DNA of 64,000 nucleotides from Sinorhizobium arboris LMG 14919 (GTDB lineage Bacteria; Pseudomonadota; Alphaproteobacteria; Rhizobiales; Rhizobiaceae). Position 1 is the stretch's first letter. The number at the start of each line of letters is the position of its first letter. Below are positions 63,140 to 64,000 of the stretch, piece by piece. The notes beneath the pieces were generated by a model. The model saw only the letters and a program-made list of their open reading frames with translations, searched no databases and was not told the DNA's origin. Location of the stretch: assembly GCF_000427465.1 (NCBI RefSeq), contig NZ_ATYB01000008.1:1426001-1490000 (forward strand), in the 5' to 3' direction. Position numbers and translations under genes: made by a program.

Positions 63140-64000
63140 ACGACGCCGGCTCTGGTTCCCGTTACGACGTGATGGTGGTCGGAGAGTATTACTTCGACCT
63201 GATCTTCCGCGGGCTCCCGGAAATTCCGAAGATCAGCGCCGACCTCTGGGCGGAGGAGTTCGAGTGCGTTCCAGGTGCCGCCTATTCGACGGCGCTGGCG
63301 TTGGCGCGCCTGGGAACGAGTGCCGGGTGGTGGTGCCAATTCGGCACTGACATCTTCAGTCGCATGATCGTCGAGCAAGCCCGCAGCGAGAATATCGACG
63401 ATAGCCTCTTCATCCATCTCGACAGACCGCTGCGCCGCGTGAGTGCAGCCTTTTCCTTCGCGCATGATCGCGGTTTCATCAGCTACGCCGAAGAGCCGGA
63501 TCCCCTGCCTGCGCCGGAAGATCTGGCGCGGCTCAGGCCGCGCATACTCCTTCTGCAGGGGTTTTCGCTGGACGAAGAGCGGCGGCGCCTGATCGAGGCG
63601 GCACGCGAACTCGGGATCACCGTCTGTTCCGACTGCCAGCATGTCGACTACCGGCTGTCTACGCCCGGAATGGAGGAGATGCTGGGACGGATCGACGTCT
63701 TTCTGCCGAACGCATTGGAGGCGATGGCCCTGACGGGCGAGGAGGACGTGGAAACTGCGCTGTCGTCGCTCGCCCGCTTCTGTCCGACCGTCGTGATCAA
63801 GTGCGGAGCGGATGGAGCGATCGCCTCATCCAAGGGTCGAACGACCCGTGTGCCGGCGCTTGCCGTCGAGGTCTTCGATACCACGGGCGCAGGCGACTGT
63901 TTCAATGCCGGCTTCGTTCACGGGCTGCTGACCGAACCCGCCATCGAGGGCGCGATCGAGCTCGGCGTGATCTGCGGCTCGCTGGCAGTGACGGGGTATG
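63136..64000 (+). CDS. PfkB-family carbohydrate kinase, 3' end cut
   Basis: A GTG at 63136 overlapping the GH4 stop opens 288 codons to the window edge. PfkB features are VMVVGEYYFDLIF near the N-terminus, VPGAAYSTALALARLGTSAGW, and the catalytic DTTGAGD at 248-254 with the ATP-binding loop ahead (VIKCGADGAI). The family phosphorylates ribose, fructose, tagatose and other sugars. The substrate is not clear. The protein is cut, not broken; perhaps 20-40 residues are missing. Confidence 0.9.
   Translation, partial: MNDAGSGSRYDVMVVGEYYFDLIFRGLPEIPKISADLWAEEFECVPGAAYSTALALARLGTSAGWWCQFGTDIFSRMIVEQARSENIDDSLFIHLDRPLRRVSAAFSFAHDRGFISYAEEPDPLPAPEDLARLRPRILLLQGFSLDEERRRLIEAARELGITVCSDCQHVDYRLSTPGMEEMLGRIDVFLPNALEAMALTGEEDVETALSSLARFCPTVVIKCGADGAIASSKGRTTRVPALAVEVFDTTGAGDCFNAGFVHGLLTEPAIEGAIELGVICGSLAVTGY

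Overview
This 64 kb GC-rich window carries about 69 protein genes on both strands. The gene content fits a member of the Rhizobiaceae, most likely Sinorhizobium/Ensifer, and the mix suggests a chromid or megaplasmid such as the S. meliloti pSymB type. The reasons are a min system, a cyo quinol oxidase, a large exopolysaccharide (EPS) locus, many sugar and export genes, and a set of small alphaproteobacterial protein families (DUF982, DUF1127, DUF1236, DUF992, DUF3008). The organism assignment is inference from gene content; no rRNA or tRNA gene was seen.

Layout. 0-1.2 kb: the end of a VOC-family gene and two small proteins, one with a stress-sigma-type promoter. 1.5-6.4 kb: a tight four-gene cassette (asparagine-synthase-like amidotransferase, carrier protein, AMP-forming ligase, NAD-synthase-like enzyme), which looks like a small-molecule or decoration pathway of unknown product. 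6.4-8.7 kb: a small membrane protein, an aldo/keto reductase and a DUF1127 protein. 8.9-10.9 kb: minCDE. 11.2-16.5 kb: two glycine-rich exported proteins flanking a two-component system, then a degenerate EAL protein and an L,D-transpeptidase. 16.5-21 kb: two GNAT-like paralogues on either side of a PrmC-like methyltransferase and a Wzx-type flippase. 22-32 kb: an EPS operon (chain-length protein, polymerase/ligase, NodB-type deacetylase, three glycosyltransferases, a VanZ protein and a secreted glycoside-hydrolase-like protein).

32-38.4 kb: an RND efflux pair, a serralysin-type protease with RTX repeats and a small exported protein. 38.4-41.6 kb: ornithine cyclodeaminase with a divergent Lrp regulator, then two exported proteins (DUF922, DUF992). 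41.6-48.4 kb: SURF1, cyoDCBA and an MHS-family transporter. 48.5-57.5 kb: a stress island with an EcfG sigma factor, a NepR anti-sigma factor, four DUF982 paralogues, CBS, SDR, iron-permease-like and TerC-like (DUF475) genes. 57.5-60.6 kb: a type I secretion ABC/adaptor pair, plausibly the exporter for RTX proteins. 60.7-64 kb: a GntR regulator divergent from a GH4 glycosidase and a PfkB kinase (cut by the window end).

Two regulatory patterns stand out. First, the form GGAAC-N18/19-TT, expected for EcfG (RpoE2-type) promoters, occurs at ten intergenic places, most of them 25-80 bases ahead of a small stress-type gene and one ahead of the sigma gene itself. One copy has no gene behind it and may drive a small RNA. 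Second, an identical 18-bp palindrome, GCTTAT-N6-ATAAGC, lies ahead of the EPS operon and again between the RTX protease and a small exported protein, which suggests one unidentified regulator controls both.
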